DNA of 64,000 nucleotides, from the NCBI GenBank assembly GCA_026003335.1, contig BPHB01000002.1, positions 1-64,000 on the forward strand, read 5' to 3'. Shown here in pieces: positions 26,395-36,686 of the stretch. Made by a program: the position numbers and the translations under genes. The notes beneath the pieces were generated by a model, which ran no database searches, had not been told where the DNA came from, and saw nothing but the letters and a program-made list of their open reading frames with translations. Numbering within the stretch: the first letter of the stretch is position 1; the number at the start of each line of letters is the position of its first letter. The stretch is from Chitinophagales bacterium. Its GTDB lineage: Bacteria; Bacteroidota; Bacteroidia; Chitinophagales; CAIOSU01.

Positions 26395-29300
26395 CACAGC
26401 TCTACGGCAAAGGTTTCCATCACACTGTTGCTGCAGTTATTGGAGTCAGTATACAGATACCAGATACTGTGCTGTCCGTAGCCAGCTAAAGCGGGGTAGA
26501 AAACATTATCCCGGATACCGGGACCACTAAATTTACCGCCCGGAGGATGAGCCGTTATTTCTAATGGCGTGTCGTGCAGGCAAAATCCATAATCTACTTT
26601 TTCCATGCTAATCTCCGGCAGGGGATTCACTCGTACCCATTGCGTATCGGCAGAAACACAGCCCTGTCCGTCATTCAGGGAATATACAATCGGGAAAGGA
26701 CCTCCTGCCCCCGCAACACCGGCATCAAAAATGTTAATTACCACTCCCCTGCCAGAAAACTTTCCACCTGCAGGCACGGCTGAAAGTACTACAGGTTGTG
26801 CGTCTTCGCAATACATACTATCCAAACCGATAATAGAAACACTATTTACACCAAAGACTTGTGTCTGAGAAGTAGCAGTTGCCTCACAATTAAAGGAATC
26901 CCTGTAAGTGTAGTTTAACTGGTGAACCCCTGTTCCGGCTTGAGCGGGGCTGAAAATGTTTCCATCAATGCCTGGTCCGCTAAAAAAACCTCCGGCCGGT
27001 ATGCCGGTAAGGAATACGGCATCTTGCTGCACACAATACGAAGCCGACAGACCTGAGATAGATACTGAAGGTAAAGCGCTTACGGTCAGATTAATGGACG
27101 TAGCCGCTCCACAGCCCCAAGCATTTTCATAATAATAATTTACCGGATAAATGCCCGCATGATTCGGATAAAACAATGAGTCAGTTACACCTGAGCCGCT
27201 GAATACTCCTCCGGGCGGATTGGCCTGAAGCACAACCGGGAGGCTGCCGGAACAAAAAATGCTATCAGACATGCCAAATGCCACAACGGGATTAGCTATA
27301 ACAACCGTAGTTTTCCATGCCGTGTCAGAGCAGCCCTGATTATTGGTGTAGCTGTAGCTGATGAAGTGTGTATCAGCCCCCACCAGCTGAGGCTCAAAAT
27401 AATTGCCGTTTATTCCCGGGCCATTGAAAACACCTCCGGCAGGCATCCCCCATAAGGAGTCAGCACTGTCATCTGCGCAGTATAAACTATCAAGCCCGCT
27501 GAATGAAACCTGTGGCACGGGCAGCACTGCCACAGGATAACTGCGTGAAGCAGAGCATCCCTGCGCATTGGTATAGGTAACCTGAACGCTATAGTTACCG
27601 GGCGGCAAAGACGAGGGACTGAATATGTTTCCTGCAATGGCAGGACCTGCAAGGGTTGCCCCTGCAGGCAACGCCTGTAAAACCACGTCTGCATTATTAC
27701 CGCAATATGCAGTATGCAATCCGTTTATGCTCACTATGGGAACCGGATTAACAATAACAATCACCGTATCACGGGCTAAACAGCCATGTTGATTATACCC
27801 TGTCACCAGATACGATGTGCTAACCTGAGGACTCACGACTATGGATGAGGATGTGGCTCCCGTGCTCCACAAATAACTATCTGCTCCCGATGCACTTAGA
27901 ACAGCACTCTCTCCTGCGCAAATCGCTTTATCCGGGCCCAGGGAAACAGTCGGCAACGGGTGTACTATCAAGGAAGTTATCACCACACTATCACAGCCTG
28001 ACGCAGACGGAACCCGCTCGGAATAGGTGCCGGCAGCACTTCGCAGGGCACCTGCAATGAAAGCCGTTTGCCCCTGACAGATGCTTATTGTTACATAAGA
28101 GGTATCCACCGGAATTACTGTAAGATAAAATACTTCGGTGCTATCACATCCATTATGCGCAATACGGGTTTCCGTATAGATTCCACTGGTTTTTCTGGGC
28201 TGTCCGGCCACCATTATACTATCACCCTGACAAATGGTAATATAATGATTATTCAGATAGGTGGGCTTAATATGCAGTGTGGTGGTTATTATGCTATCAC
28301 ATCCGGCAAACGTTTTAAGCGTATCTGCATAGACCCCTGCCATGTACCGATAAGCACCCTGGAGAAAAACGCTGTCTCCATTGCAGATAGAGATGGTGCG
28401 GCTGCTAAACCGCCTGGGTAAAACGGTAAGCACAGTTGTTACCACACTATCGCAGCCACTGGAGGATATCAATGTGTCGTGATAAACTCCACTACGATTT
28501 TGCATGCTACCCCCCGCATAGTATGTTTCTCCGTCACAAATACTAACAGACAGCGAAGAGGATAAGACCGGCATTACGGTAAGGTCGGTGATAAGTACAC
28601 TATCACAACCTCTGGTAGAAGAAAGAGTGTCGTAGTATCGACCGGAGGCAAAGCGATAAGCCCCTTGTGCCCATATACTATCTCCCGAACAGATGGAAAC
28701 ATTGCGATAAGATTGTTGCACAGGCATAACGGTAACATGGGTTGTAAGAATACTGTCACACCCATTCAGGGCAGATAAGGTATCGGTGTAGTAGCCGGAT
28801 TCTGTTTGCCAGGCACCACCGACAAACACCTGCTCCCCTTCACAAATAAATATTTCCGTGAACGAGCCTTGCACCGGTAACACAGCCAGCAAGGTTAAGA
28901 CCACGCTATCACAGCCATTATGGGAGATAAAAGTGTCATAGTAGGTGCCGGCTTCCGTTTGGTATTGCCCGGCAGCAAAATATGTTTCCCCCGCACATAT
29001 AGCAACACTATACTGGAAAACGGAAGATTGCAGCACAGTAAGGTGAGTTGTGATAATGCTGTCACAGCCATTGTAAGCCGTCAAAGTGTCGTAGTACACC
29101 CCAGATGTAGTTTGCCAGTTGCCTCCGGCATAATAGGATTCCCCTTCACATATAGAAACCGATTGATATACCTGTACTGGCAAAAGAAATGTAAGCCGGG
29201 TAACCACAATGCTGTCACAACCGTTAATTGCAGCAAAAGTATCTCTGTATTCACCAGGCTGACTTTGATACCCTCCCTGCGCAAAGTATGTCTGTCCTTG

Positions 29301-32300
29301 ACAAAGGGAAACATCTATCGTATCCACCGTAGCAGACACTACTGACAGGCGTACAATTACAATGCTGTCACAGCCTGTAGCCGATAAAAACGAATCTCTA
29401 TACACACCTGAAAAGAACCGCCACTGGTTTTCAGTAAAAAATGAATCACCTGCACAAATAGTTACGTCATTAAAAACTATCTGGTCATGCTGCACTTGTA
29501 GGCTAGTCACCACAATGCTATCACACCCATTGATTACCTGGAAGGTATCATAATATGTTCCGGCATGTATTTGCCAGGCCCCACCGGCAAAGAAGCTGTC
29601 CCCCTCGCAAATAAAAGCAGATACATAAGTTGTATCTCCGGAAAAAACATTGAGTTCGGTTATAACAATACTGTCACAACCGCTAAAGGAGGTCAGAGTG
29701 TCTGTGTACACACCAGGCAAAAACCGTTCAGAGCCTCCGACATAGTAGCTCTGTCCCTGGCAAATGACCACAACCTGATAATATGAAGAAACGGGCAGCA
29801 CCTCAAGCTGTGTGATGATCACACTATCGCATCCTGCGGCTGTAAATAATGTGTCATAATAAATACCCGACTCAGAGCGGTAAGTGCCGCCAGCCCAAAT
29901 TTCTTCATCCGCGCAAATTTGCACTGTCCGGCTTTGCACATAGGAGGGTAAAATCGTCAAATCTGTAATAATTATACTATCACAACCATTTATGTCCATA
30001 AGCGTGTCATAATAAATTCCGGAAGCGGTTTGCCAGTTTCCTCCCGCATAAAAAGAATCTCCGTTGCAAATCCACATCTCACGGACGTTGAGATGCCGCG
30101 GCATGAACATTAGTTCCGTTATCAGAATGCTATCACATCCGTAAACAGAATGAAGTGTATCGTAATAATACCCTGAAATGGTTTGCCACCCGCCTCCGGC
30201 AAAGAAGCTGTCCCCTTCACAAACAGTCACCGGAAACATTACACTATACGAATCAGCAACAGTAAGTGCGGTGGTTACAATACTGTCGCAGCCGTCCGCA
30301 GTTATAAAGGTATCCGGATAAAAGCCGCCTGCTCTTTGCCATGCTCCGGCCGCGTAAAAAGAATCTCCACTACAAATCGTTATCCTTTGTGTGTCGTGAT
30401 AAACCGGAAGCACGGTAAGTGCAGTTCTTAAAATACTATCACAACCATAAGCATTTAAAAGCGTATCATAATAGACGCCCGAAGTATTTCTCCACGCACC
30501 TCCGGCAAAAAAAGTTTCATCGCTGCATATAGTAACAGCTCTGGAAAAAGCAGTGGCAGACAATACATCAAGATAGGTAATTACAATACTATCGCAGCCA
30601 TTAGAGGAGATAAACGTATCCGCATACACTCCGGATTGCGACTGCCAGGCACCTGCAGCATAATAGCTCTCTCCTTCACAAATAGCCACCGGATTATTGA
30701 GCTGATACATCTGATAGACGGTGAGGGTAGTTGTCACCACACTGTCACAACCGTTAGCCGCTAACAACGTATCATAGTAAACTCCGCTGTTTGTCTGCCA
30801 GCCTCCCCCGGCATAATAGCTCTCACCGTCACATAAAACGACCTGAACAGAAGAGGCACGATGATTTTTAACAGCAAGCTGTGTAATCACCACGCTGTCG
30901 CACCCAAATTGGTTTGTAAGCGTATCATAGTAAGTGCCTGCACTACCTCTCATGGAGCCCCCCAAAAACACACTATCTCCCCGGCATATTGACAACTGAC
31001 GATTGATAAGCGAGGTGGGACTGACAGTCAATATGGTAGTAATCACACTATCGCAACCATTCTCGGCAGTAAGTGTATCATGGTAGATGCCTGGCTGATT
31101 GCGATATGAGCCGCCAGCGTAATAGTATGCATTGTCACAAATGGAGGCATACACGGTTTTGGTTTTTACAGGCAGCACGTTTAATATAGTAAGCACAATG
31201 CTGTCGCATCCATGCTCGGTCGTAAAGGTATCCAGATAAATACCTGTTTGACCACGTTGTTGTCCGCCCGCAAAAACCGTTTCACCCTGACATATAGTAA
31301 GCGGACGATAAGTTGTGCGCTTCGGATAAACAGTAAGATGGATAGTAATGATGCTGTCGCACCCGTTTAAGGCGCTCAGGGTATCACGATAAGTGCCGGA
31401 AACAGTTCTGTAAGCCCCACCGGCATAATATTCTTCACCCTGGCAAATGGATACATTTAAAACTGTGTGGTAATTCTGATTGACCGTGAGTTCCGTTACC
31501 ACGATACTATCGCAGCCGGAAACTGCCCTAAGTGTGTCGTAATAGATACCGGAGGTATTCTGATAATCCCCACCTGCATAATAAGCCTGACCTGCACAAA
31601 TAAAGATCTCTCTGTAATTTGTCTGAGGAGGAGTTACTTGCAACTGCGTTACTATAACACTATCACATCCGTTGTGCAAAAGGGTATCGTAATATGTGCC
31701 AGATGACATCTGGAACCCTCCGCCTGCATAGAAGCTGTCGCCCTCGCATATACTCACGGTATGGTTTATCACCACATTTCTCCCAACCGTGAGCAAGGTA
31801 GTTACAACACTATCACACCCGGCAAACGCAGAAAATGTGTCATTATAACTACCAGTTATCGTTTGATATGCTCCTCCGGCATAAAAACTATCCCCGTAAC
31901 AGATTTGAACTGATTGACTGACGCGGATAGCCGGCTCAACGATTAAGGTAGTCTGCACCACACTATCACAGCCAAACTGATTGTGCAGCGTGTCGTAATA
32001 TATTCCGGGCGTTGTCTGATAAGCTCCTCCGGCATAAAAACTATCCCCGTAACAAATCTGCGCTTCAAAGGCATGAAGATGTACCGGATTAACTGATAAT
32101 GTAGTGACTACAATGCTGTCGCAATGATTATTTGCAAGAAGGGTATCGTAGTATATTCCTGGTTGCGTACGATACATACCACCGGTAAACACACTATCTC
32201 CACTGCAAATGGAAAAGTTTAAAGTGGTCACCGGTGATGGCAACACAGTGAGCAAAGTAAAGATGGCACTGTCGCACCCATGCCGTGTAATGAAGGAATC

Positions 32301-35300
32301 CGTATAAAGCCCGGATTGATTACGCCATGCTCCCCCGGCAAAATAACTTTCATTATCGCATATAGAAACCAGCACAGTATCCTTGTAGGCCGGATACACG
32401 ATAAGTTCAGTAACAATTACACTATCACAGCCGGTAAAAGCCGAAAGGGTATCGTAGTAAATTCCGCTGCTGGTGCGCCAGGCTCCAGCGGCATAATAAC
32501 TTTGTCCTTCGCATAATGCTATATTTGCCGTATCGCTGTAAACAGGAAGAACAGTCAGCATGGTAATCAGGATGCTGTCGCAGCCCCGCGCGGACGCGAG
32601 TGTATCGTAGTAAATCCCGGAAACGAACCGTTCTGCGCCCGCAGCAAAATAGCTTTCTCCGCTGCATACGGTAACCGGAAGTATGGTAACATCCGTTTCA
32701 AGTACCTCAAGCGAAGTAATTACTACGCTGTCGCAACGCCAACCCTGCAGCGTATCATAATATATTCCGCTTTGGGTTTGCCAGTTTCCGGCAGCAAAGA
32801 AGCTATCACCGGCACAGATTTGCACGGTTTGAATTTCAACTGCATTGCTTTCCGTATGGAGTGTGGTAAGGATAATGCTATCACAACCATTAAGAGCAGT
32901 TAGGGTATCTCTGTATAGACCGGAAACTTTTCTAAAGGCGCCCTGCAGATACACACTATCCCCCGCACAGATAAAAATATTACGAAATGTCTGTACGCTT
33001 TCAGACACCGTCAGATGTGTAATCATAATGCTGTCGCAGCCATAATAAGATGAGAAAGTATCTGTGTATATGCCGGACTCTGTACGAGCTGCTCCCCCCG
33101 CCCAATAACTTTCTCCCTCGCAAATACCTACTGCCTGCGTGACAACTATGGTATTCAGCACTGAAAGATGTGTTACTACGATACTGTCACACCCGGTTTC
33201 TGCGGTAAGCGTGTCATAATAAGTTCCGGATACAGAACGAGACGCACCTCCGGCAAAATAACTTTCACCCTCACAGATTTGTACAAACAATTCCGTTACA
33301 ACATCAGGCAACACTGTTATTTGCGTGACAACCGGAATATGACACCCATTCGGAGTATATAAAGTATCCTGGTATGTACCTGGAGCAGTCTGCCAGTTAC
33401 CTCCGGCAAAGTATTGCTCTCCTTCACACATTATCACTTTCACAAATTGATTTCTCGGACAAGGGGAGGGAATAACAGAATCCTCCACAATTGGCCTGTT
33501 CAAATCATTTTTATCAGGACTAGCATGTACCGCAAGAACATGAAAGTATCCGAACCCGGAACTACCGAATGCATTCAGACTTACCGTTGCCTTGTACCAC
33601 ACATCATAAATCCAACCAGGATAAAGGGGATTAGGCGTGTAGTTAGAATCTGTGGCTGGAGATGTTGAGTACAATATATAGCCAAGCTGGTTGAAATTAT
33701 AGTCAATAGAGGTTTCGGTTTTTACTATGTCACTCGAATCACCCAGGTAAAGATATCCATCACCGCCCCTGACGCCTAAAGTCCGGAAACCGGAAGGAGT
33801 ATTCTGATCATATTCAAAATAATCCACACGGAAATCCAGACGCTTTTGACCACCGGCGTCATGCAGGGTCCAACGGATATGATCAGAGCGAATCAGGCTA
33901 TCCAGCGTACGCGTTACCCTCCAACCCACCGCATTAGGCCCATAGGTATTATCTGCATACCTTTTATCCAGCAGGCTTTGAATGGTAAGTGTACTATCCA
34001 CAAGATTGATGGTAACTTCCGATTCAATATGCTGAACGGAAAGATTGGTAATGACAATGCTGTCACACTGATACTGGTTTTTCAAAGTATCATAGTAAAC
34101 TCCGGACTCGCCCTGCTCTGCACCCCCGGCAAAGTAGGTGTCGCCCTCGTAAATAAGAATGTCCTGCCAGAACGTATCAGGGTTCTGGAAAGTCAGGTGG
34201 GTAACCACAACGCTATCACAGCCCGCAAATGTAGCAAGGGTATCATAGTAAATGCCGTTGACAGTCCGGAATTGTCCGCCAGCCCACACACTATCGCCCT
34301 TACAGGCAGAAACGTTCAGGGAAACAGCAGCTACAGGGTTAACTGTAAGATGCGTCATGATAATGCTGTCACAACCGTATGCTGAGTTTAAAGTGTCATG
34401 ATATACACCGGCCATGTGGCGATATTGCCCTCCGGCAAAAAAACTGTCGCCTTCGCAGATTGCAGAATATATTTCTGTTACAGATACATCCCATACCTGC
34501 AGACGGGTTTCTATCACGCTGTCGCAGCCATCAAAACTCACCAATGTGTCATAATATATCCCTGAAGTAGTTTGTCCACCTCCACCCGCATAATACACTT
34601 CTCCTGCACAGATAGCTGTATCCACTGTATTCCGTTTCACAGGATACACCACTAAGTTAACCGACTGACTTACACTGCAGCCTCTATCATCCGTCACGGT
34701 AACAGTATAACTGGCTGATAATTGAGGAGCTACTTCAATCATATACGTTGTAGCCCCATTGCTCCATGCATATCCTGTGCCTCCATTGGCTGTTAGCTGA
34801 ATCGTATCCCCTTGACAAATCTCTACTGAGGAAGGTGTAACTGACGCAGGGGGTAGAGGTCTTACCCGCACGGTTACGCTGGCCGTATCCACACATACTC
34901 CGCCATCACTTACCGTCACTGAATAAGTGGTTTCCGTGAGCGGACTCACCAGAATGCTTGCCGTTGTGGCTCCTCCACTCCAGCTGTATTGCGATCCTCC
35001 GGAAGCAGTTAATAATACCTGATCACCCTGGCATATCTCCGGATTTGAGGGGGAAACTGACGCATGCAAACTCGCACGCACCTCCACAGTGGAAGACGCT
35101 GTTGCAGAGCAGTTTCTGGAATCTATAACGGTAACTGTATAGGTCGTGTTTACAACAGGACTTACCGTTATCACTGCACCTATGGCACCCGAATTCCATT
35201 GATAGTTGACACCTCCGGTAGCCGTCAAAGTAACTTCAGAACCATTGCAAATAGATGCGGATGGCGGAAACACATGAGCCGCCGGAAGAGGATTTACCTC

Positions 35301-36686
35301 CACCAACCGAGATGCAGAAGCGCTGCAGCCGTAATTATTGGTAACTGTAACTGAAAATGTTGTTGTGGCAGCAGGACTCACAGTGATATTCTGACTTGAG
35401 TGCCCTGTATTCCATTGGTAACTCACACCCCCACCGGCGGTTAATATCGTGCTGCTCCCCTCGCAGATAGATACCATTGATGGAAAAATTGTGGCCACCG
35501 GCTGACTATGCACAACAACAGTAACTCCGGTTGATGCTGTACATCCATGTGAGTTGACAGCTGTAACCGAATAAAATGTATTTGCTGCCGGAGTAACCAC
35601 CACCGAAGAGCCTGTCTGGCCTGTACTCCAGGTGTAGTAACTGCCCCCATTAGCCGTCAGAGTAACCGATGAACCGATGCAAATAGCAGGTGTGTACGGA
35701 GTAACAGAAACCGCGGGTGCCGGATGCACCTGAAGTATGGTTGTAAGCACAGAATCACAGCCCTGTGCGGAAACAAAAGTGTCATAATATGTACCCGATA
35801 CGGTTTGCCATGCACCTGCTGCATAGAAACTATCACCCGGGCAAATAGCAACACTTCTTACCGTAGAAACTGTAGGTATGACGCTCAATGCTGTTTGTAT
35901 TACACTATCGCATCCGAATTGTGTAGTAAGGGTGTCATAATATAAACCCGCATCCGTCTGCCACGCACCGCCCGTATAGTAGCTTTCTCCGGAACAGATG
36001 GACACTGACACGGATGAAAAGAAAGCAGGAAGCACCGTCAGATGTGTTGTGACCACACTATCACAGCCGCTGGCATTCTGAAGCGTATCGTAGTAAATGC
36101 CGGACGTCTTCCGATAAGCTCCGGCAGCGAAAAAGCTATCCCCCTGGCAAATGATTTGCTGAGCTTCATGTACGGTGTAATAAGCATGCTGGTAAATCAT
36201 TCCGGTGCGGGGTAAGCCATTCAGAGAAACAAAGTAGCTTCCGTTTATTTGACTTGTAAATGTATCCGTTGCTATTTCCAGCCAGCCCTGCAAGCCAGTT
36301 ACAGGAATTTTTAGCAGCAAAACAGCAGAGTTACTTACCCAGTTGCTTCCTAAGCCGGCCATGGAAACAAGTCCGGTCCCTGCGAAAACCTGATAGGTGT
36401 AATCCCCATTGTTACGCAGAGGACCTGATTTCATCATGGGAATATAATCTGATAGCGGAGCAAACTGTATGACGTTGCCAATCTGGTTGCTGCACGCGGT
36501 TTTCCATTTAAGCGTAAACACCACGTTGGAAACCACTCCGTTGAAGTTTCCTTTGGGCAAGAGCCGCACTTCAAGTGTGTCATCATTAACTTTGAACAAA
36601 CCGATATCCACCAGAGGTTGTGCCTCCAGTTGCCATCCCTGCAGCAAAAAATAGAGAATCCCTGCTATGTAACTAATTCTCCTCAT
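26118..36686 (-). CDS. Giant (3522 aa) secreted repeat protein with about 43 two-cysteine GCDS units and T9SS type A sorting domain
   Basis: A signal peptide (residues 1-22, ending LEAQ) is followed by a cohesin-like beta-sandwich at about 23-172 (VDIGLFKVNDDTLEVRLL, VLLLKIPVTG). The bulk is a repeat of about 51 residues, with consensus C-x-G-[DE]-S-[FY]-[FY]-A-G-G ... S-G-x-Y-Y-D-T-L-x4-G-C-D-S-[IV]-[VI]-x-T-x-L-T-V. I count about 43 copies: 3 at about 176-320, 4 at about 683-889 and 36 at about 1083-2908. Between the first blocks lie six Ig-like modules (about 321-683), and an unidentified domain sits at about 889-1081. After the repeats come one Ig-like module, six GGxFSGPG modules (about 2978-3429) and a type A sorting domain (YPNPF, then LYDVLGRII). 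The repeats diverge at DNA level. It is probably a long cell-surface adhesin or scaffold. The start overlaps the stop of the upstream gene by 4 bp (ATGA). Confidence 0.92.
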   Translation of the reverse strand: MRRISYIAGILYFLLQGWQLEAQPLVDIGLFKVNDDTLEVRLLPKGNFNGVVSNVVFTLKWKTACSNQIGNVIQFAPLSDYIPMMKSGPLRNNGDYTYQVFAGTGLVSMAGLGSNWVSNSAVLLLKIPVTGLQGWLEIATDTFTSQINGSYFVSLNGLPRTGMIYQHAYYTVHEAQQIICQGDSFFAAGAYRKTSGIYYDTLQNASGCDSVVTTHLTVLPAFFSSVSVSICSGESYYTGGAWQTDAGLYYDTLTTQFGCDSVIQTALSVIPTVSTVRSVAICPGDSFYAAGAWQTVSGTYYDTFVSAQGCDSVLTTILQVHPAPAVSVTPYTPAICIGSSVTLTANGGSYYTWSTGQTGSSVVVTPAANTFYSVTAVNSHGCTASTGVTVVVHSQPVATIFPSMVSICEGSSTILTAGGGVSYQWNTGHSSQNITVSPAATTTFSVTVTNNYGCSASASRLVEVNPLPAAHVFPPSASICNGSEVTLTATGGVNYQWNSGAIGAVITVSPVVNTTYTVTVIDSRNCSATASSTVEVRASLHASVSPSNPEICQGDQVLLTASGGSQYSWSGGATTASILVSPLTETTYSVTVSDGGVCVDTASVTVRVRPLPPASVTPSSVEICQGDTIQLTANGGTGYAWSNGATTYMIEVAPQLSASYTVTVTDDRGCSVSQSVNLVVYPVKRNTVDTAICAGEVYYAGGGGQTTSGIYYDTLVSFDGCDSVIETRLQVWDVSVTEIYSAICEGDSFFAGGQYRHMAGVYHDTLNSAYGCDSIIMTHLTVNPVAAVSLNVSACKGDSVWAGGQFRTVNGIYYDTLATFAGCDSVVVTHLTFQNPDTFWQDILIYEGDTYFAGGAEQGESGVYYDTLKNQYQCDSIVITNLSVQHIESEVTINLVDSTLTIQSLLDKRYADNTYGPNAVGWRVTRTLDSLIRSDHIRWTLHDAGGQKRLDFRVDYFEYDQNTPSGFRTLGVRGGDGYLYLGDSSDIVKTETSIDYNFNQLGYILYSTSPATDSNYTPNPLYPGWIYDVWYKATVSLNAFGSSGFGYFHVLAVHASPDKNDLNRPIVEDSVIPSPCPRNQFVKVIMCEGEQYFAGGNWQTAPGTYQDTLYTPNGCHIPVVTQITVLPDVVTELFVQICEGESYFAGGASRSVSGTYYDTLTAETGCDSIVVTHLSVLNTIVVTQAVGICEGESYWAGGAARTESGIYTDTFSSYYGCDSIMITHLTVSESVQTFRNIFICAGDSVYLQGAFRKVSGLYRDTLTALNGCDSIILTTLHTESNAVEIQTVQICAGDSFFAAGNWQTQSGIYYDTLQGWRCDSVVITSLEVLETDVTILPVTVCSGESYFAAGAERFVSGIYYDTLASARGCDSILITMLTVLPVYSDTANIALCEGQSYYAAGAWRTSSGIYYDTLSAFTGCDSVIVTELIVYPAYKDTVLVSICDNESYFAGGAWRNQSGLYTDSFITRHGCDSAIFTLLTVLPSPVTTLNFSICSGDSVFTGGMYRTQPGIYYDTLLANNHCDSIVVTTLSVNPVHLHAFEAQICYGDSFYAGGAYQTTPGIYYDTLHNQFGCDSVVQTTLIVEPAIRVSQSVQICYGDSFYAGGAYQTITGSYNDTFSAFAGCDSVVTTLLTVGRNVVINHTVSICEGDSFYAGGGFQMSSGTYYDTLLHNGCDSVIVTQLQVTPPQTNYREIFICAGQAYYAGGDYQNTSGIYYDTLRAVSGCDSIVVTELTVNQNYHTVLNVSICQGEEYYAGGAYRTVSGTYRDTLSALNGCDSIITIHLTVYPKRTTYRPLTICQGETVFAGGQQRGQTGIYLDTFTTEHGCDSIVLTILNVLPVKTKTVYASICDNAYYYAGGSYRNQPGIYHDTLTAENGCDSVITTILTVSPTSLINRQLSICRGDSVFLGGSMRGSAGTYYDTLTNQFGCDSVVITQLAVKNHRASSVQVVLCDGESYYAGGGWQTNSGVYYDTLLAANGCDSVVTTTLTVYQMYQLNNPVAICEGESYYAAGAWQSQSGVYADTFISSNGCDSIVITYLDVLSATAFSRAVTICSDETFFAGGAWRNTSGVYYDTLLNAYGCDSILRTALTVLPVYHDTQRITICSGDSFYAAGAWQRAGGFYPDTFITADGCDSIVTTALTVADSYSVMFPVTVCEGDSFFAGGGWQTISGYYYDTLHSVYGCDSILITELMFMPRHLNVREMWICNGDSFYAGGNWQTASGIYYDTLMDINGCDSIIITDLTILPSYVQSRTVQICADEEIWAGGTYRSESGIYYDTLFTAAGCDSVIITQLEVLPVSSYYQVVVICQGQSYYVGGSERFLPGVYTDTLTSFSGCDSIVITELNVFSGDTTYVSAFICEGDSFFAGGAWQIHAGTYYDTFQVINGCDSIVVTSLQVQHDQIVFNDVTICAGDSFFTENQWRFFSGVYRDSFLSATGCDSIVIVRLSVVSATVDTIDVSLCQGQTYFAQGGYQSQPGEYRDTFAAINGCDSIVVTRLTFLLPVQVYQSVSICEGESYYAGGNWQTTSGVYYDTLTAYNGCDSIITTHLTVLQSSVFQYSVAICAGETYFAAGQYQTEAGTYYDTFISHNGCDSVVLTLLAVLPVQGSFTEIFICEGEQVFVGGAWQTESGYYTDTLSALNGCDSILTTHVTVMPVQQSYRNVSICSGDSIWAQGAYRFASGRYYDTLSSTRGCDSVLITDLTVMPVLSSSLSVSICDGETYYAGGSMQNRSGVYHDTLISSSGCDSVVTTVLTVLPRRFSSRTISICNGDSVFLQGAYRYMAGVYADTLKTFAGCDSIITTTLHIKPTYLNNHYITICQGDSIMVAGQPRKTSGIYTETRIAHNGCDSTEVFYLTVIPVDTSYVTISICQGQTAFIAGALRSAAGTYSERVPSASGCDSVVITSLIVHPLPTVSLGPDKAICAGESAVLSASGADSYLWSTGATSSSIVVSPQVSTSYLVTGYNQHGCLARDTVIVIVNPVPIVSINGLHTAYCGNNADVVLQALPAGATLAGPAIAGNIFSPSSLPPGNYSVQVTYTNAQGCSASRSYPVAVLPVPQVSFSGLDSLYCADDSADSLWGMPAGGVFNGPGINGNYFEPQLVGADTHFISYSYTNNQGCSDTAWKTTVVIANPVVAFGMSDSIFCSGSLPVVLQANPPGGVFSGSGVTDSLFYPNHAGIYPVNYYYENAWGCGAATSINLTVSALPSVSISGLSASYCVQQDAVFLTGIPAGGFFSGPGIDGNIFSPAQAGTGVHQLNYTYRDSFNCEATATSQTQVFGVNSVSIIGLDSMYCEDAQPVVLSAVPAGGKFSGRGVVINIFDAGVAGAGGPFPIVYSLNDGQGCVSADTQWVRVNPLPEISMEKVDYGFCLHDTPLEITAHPPGGKFSGPGIRDNVFYPALAGYGQHSIWYLYTDSNNCSNSVMETFAVELCSGISDLPSEGLHIYPNPFSSEISLKLQVLQEDKFVLTLYDVLGRIIAEEQMHLQPGENQIALKSLSHLPSGTYSLKLSNTFSEKVFRLVKY
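27965..33440 (-). repeat. Array of about 36 in-frame copies of a 51-codon GCDS repeat
   Basis: The longest block of the repeat runs without interruption for about 5.5 kb, each unit close to 153 bases. Every unit keeps one cysteine in [IV]-C-x-G-[DE]-S and one in G-C-D-S, an A-G-G turn, and the Y-x-D-[TS]-[LF] strand. Nearly all differences between units are substitutions; spacing hardly changes. On the + strand the unit is recognisable as a recurrent CTATCACAGCC-like word opposite the GCDS codons. Seven further copies lie in two shorter blocks at about 34020-34640 and 35725-36160. Confidence 0.9.

Noticed and set aside
33846-34385. 179-codon plus-strand frame opposite the giant repeat gene
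   Set aside because: It is antisense to a clearly coding repeat array, its translation mirrors the repeat period, and it lacks any domain or signal peptide.
26118-36686. Dense regular repeats that could be taken for a CRISPR array or satellite DNA
   Set aside because: The repeats lie in one uninterrupted reading frame, the period is a whole number of codons, copies differ mainly at third positions and in variable residues, and there are no unique spacers between identical repeats.
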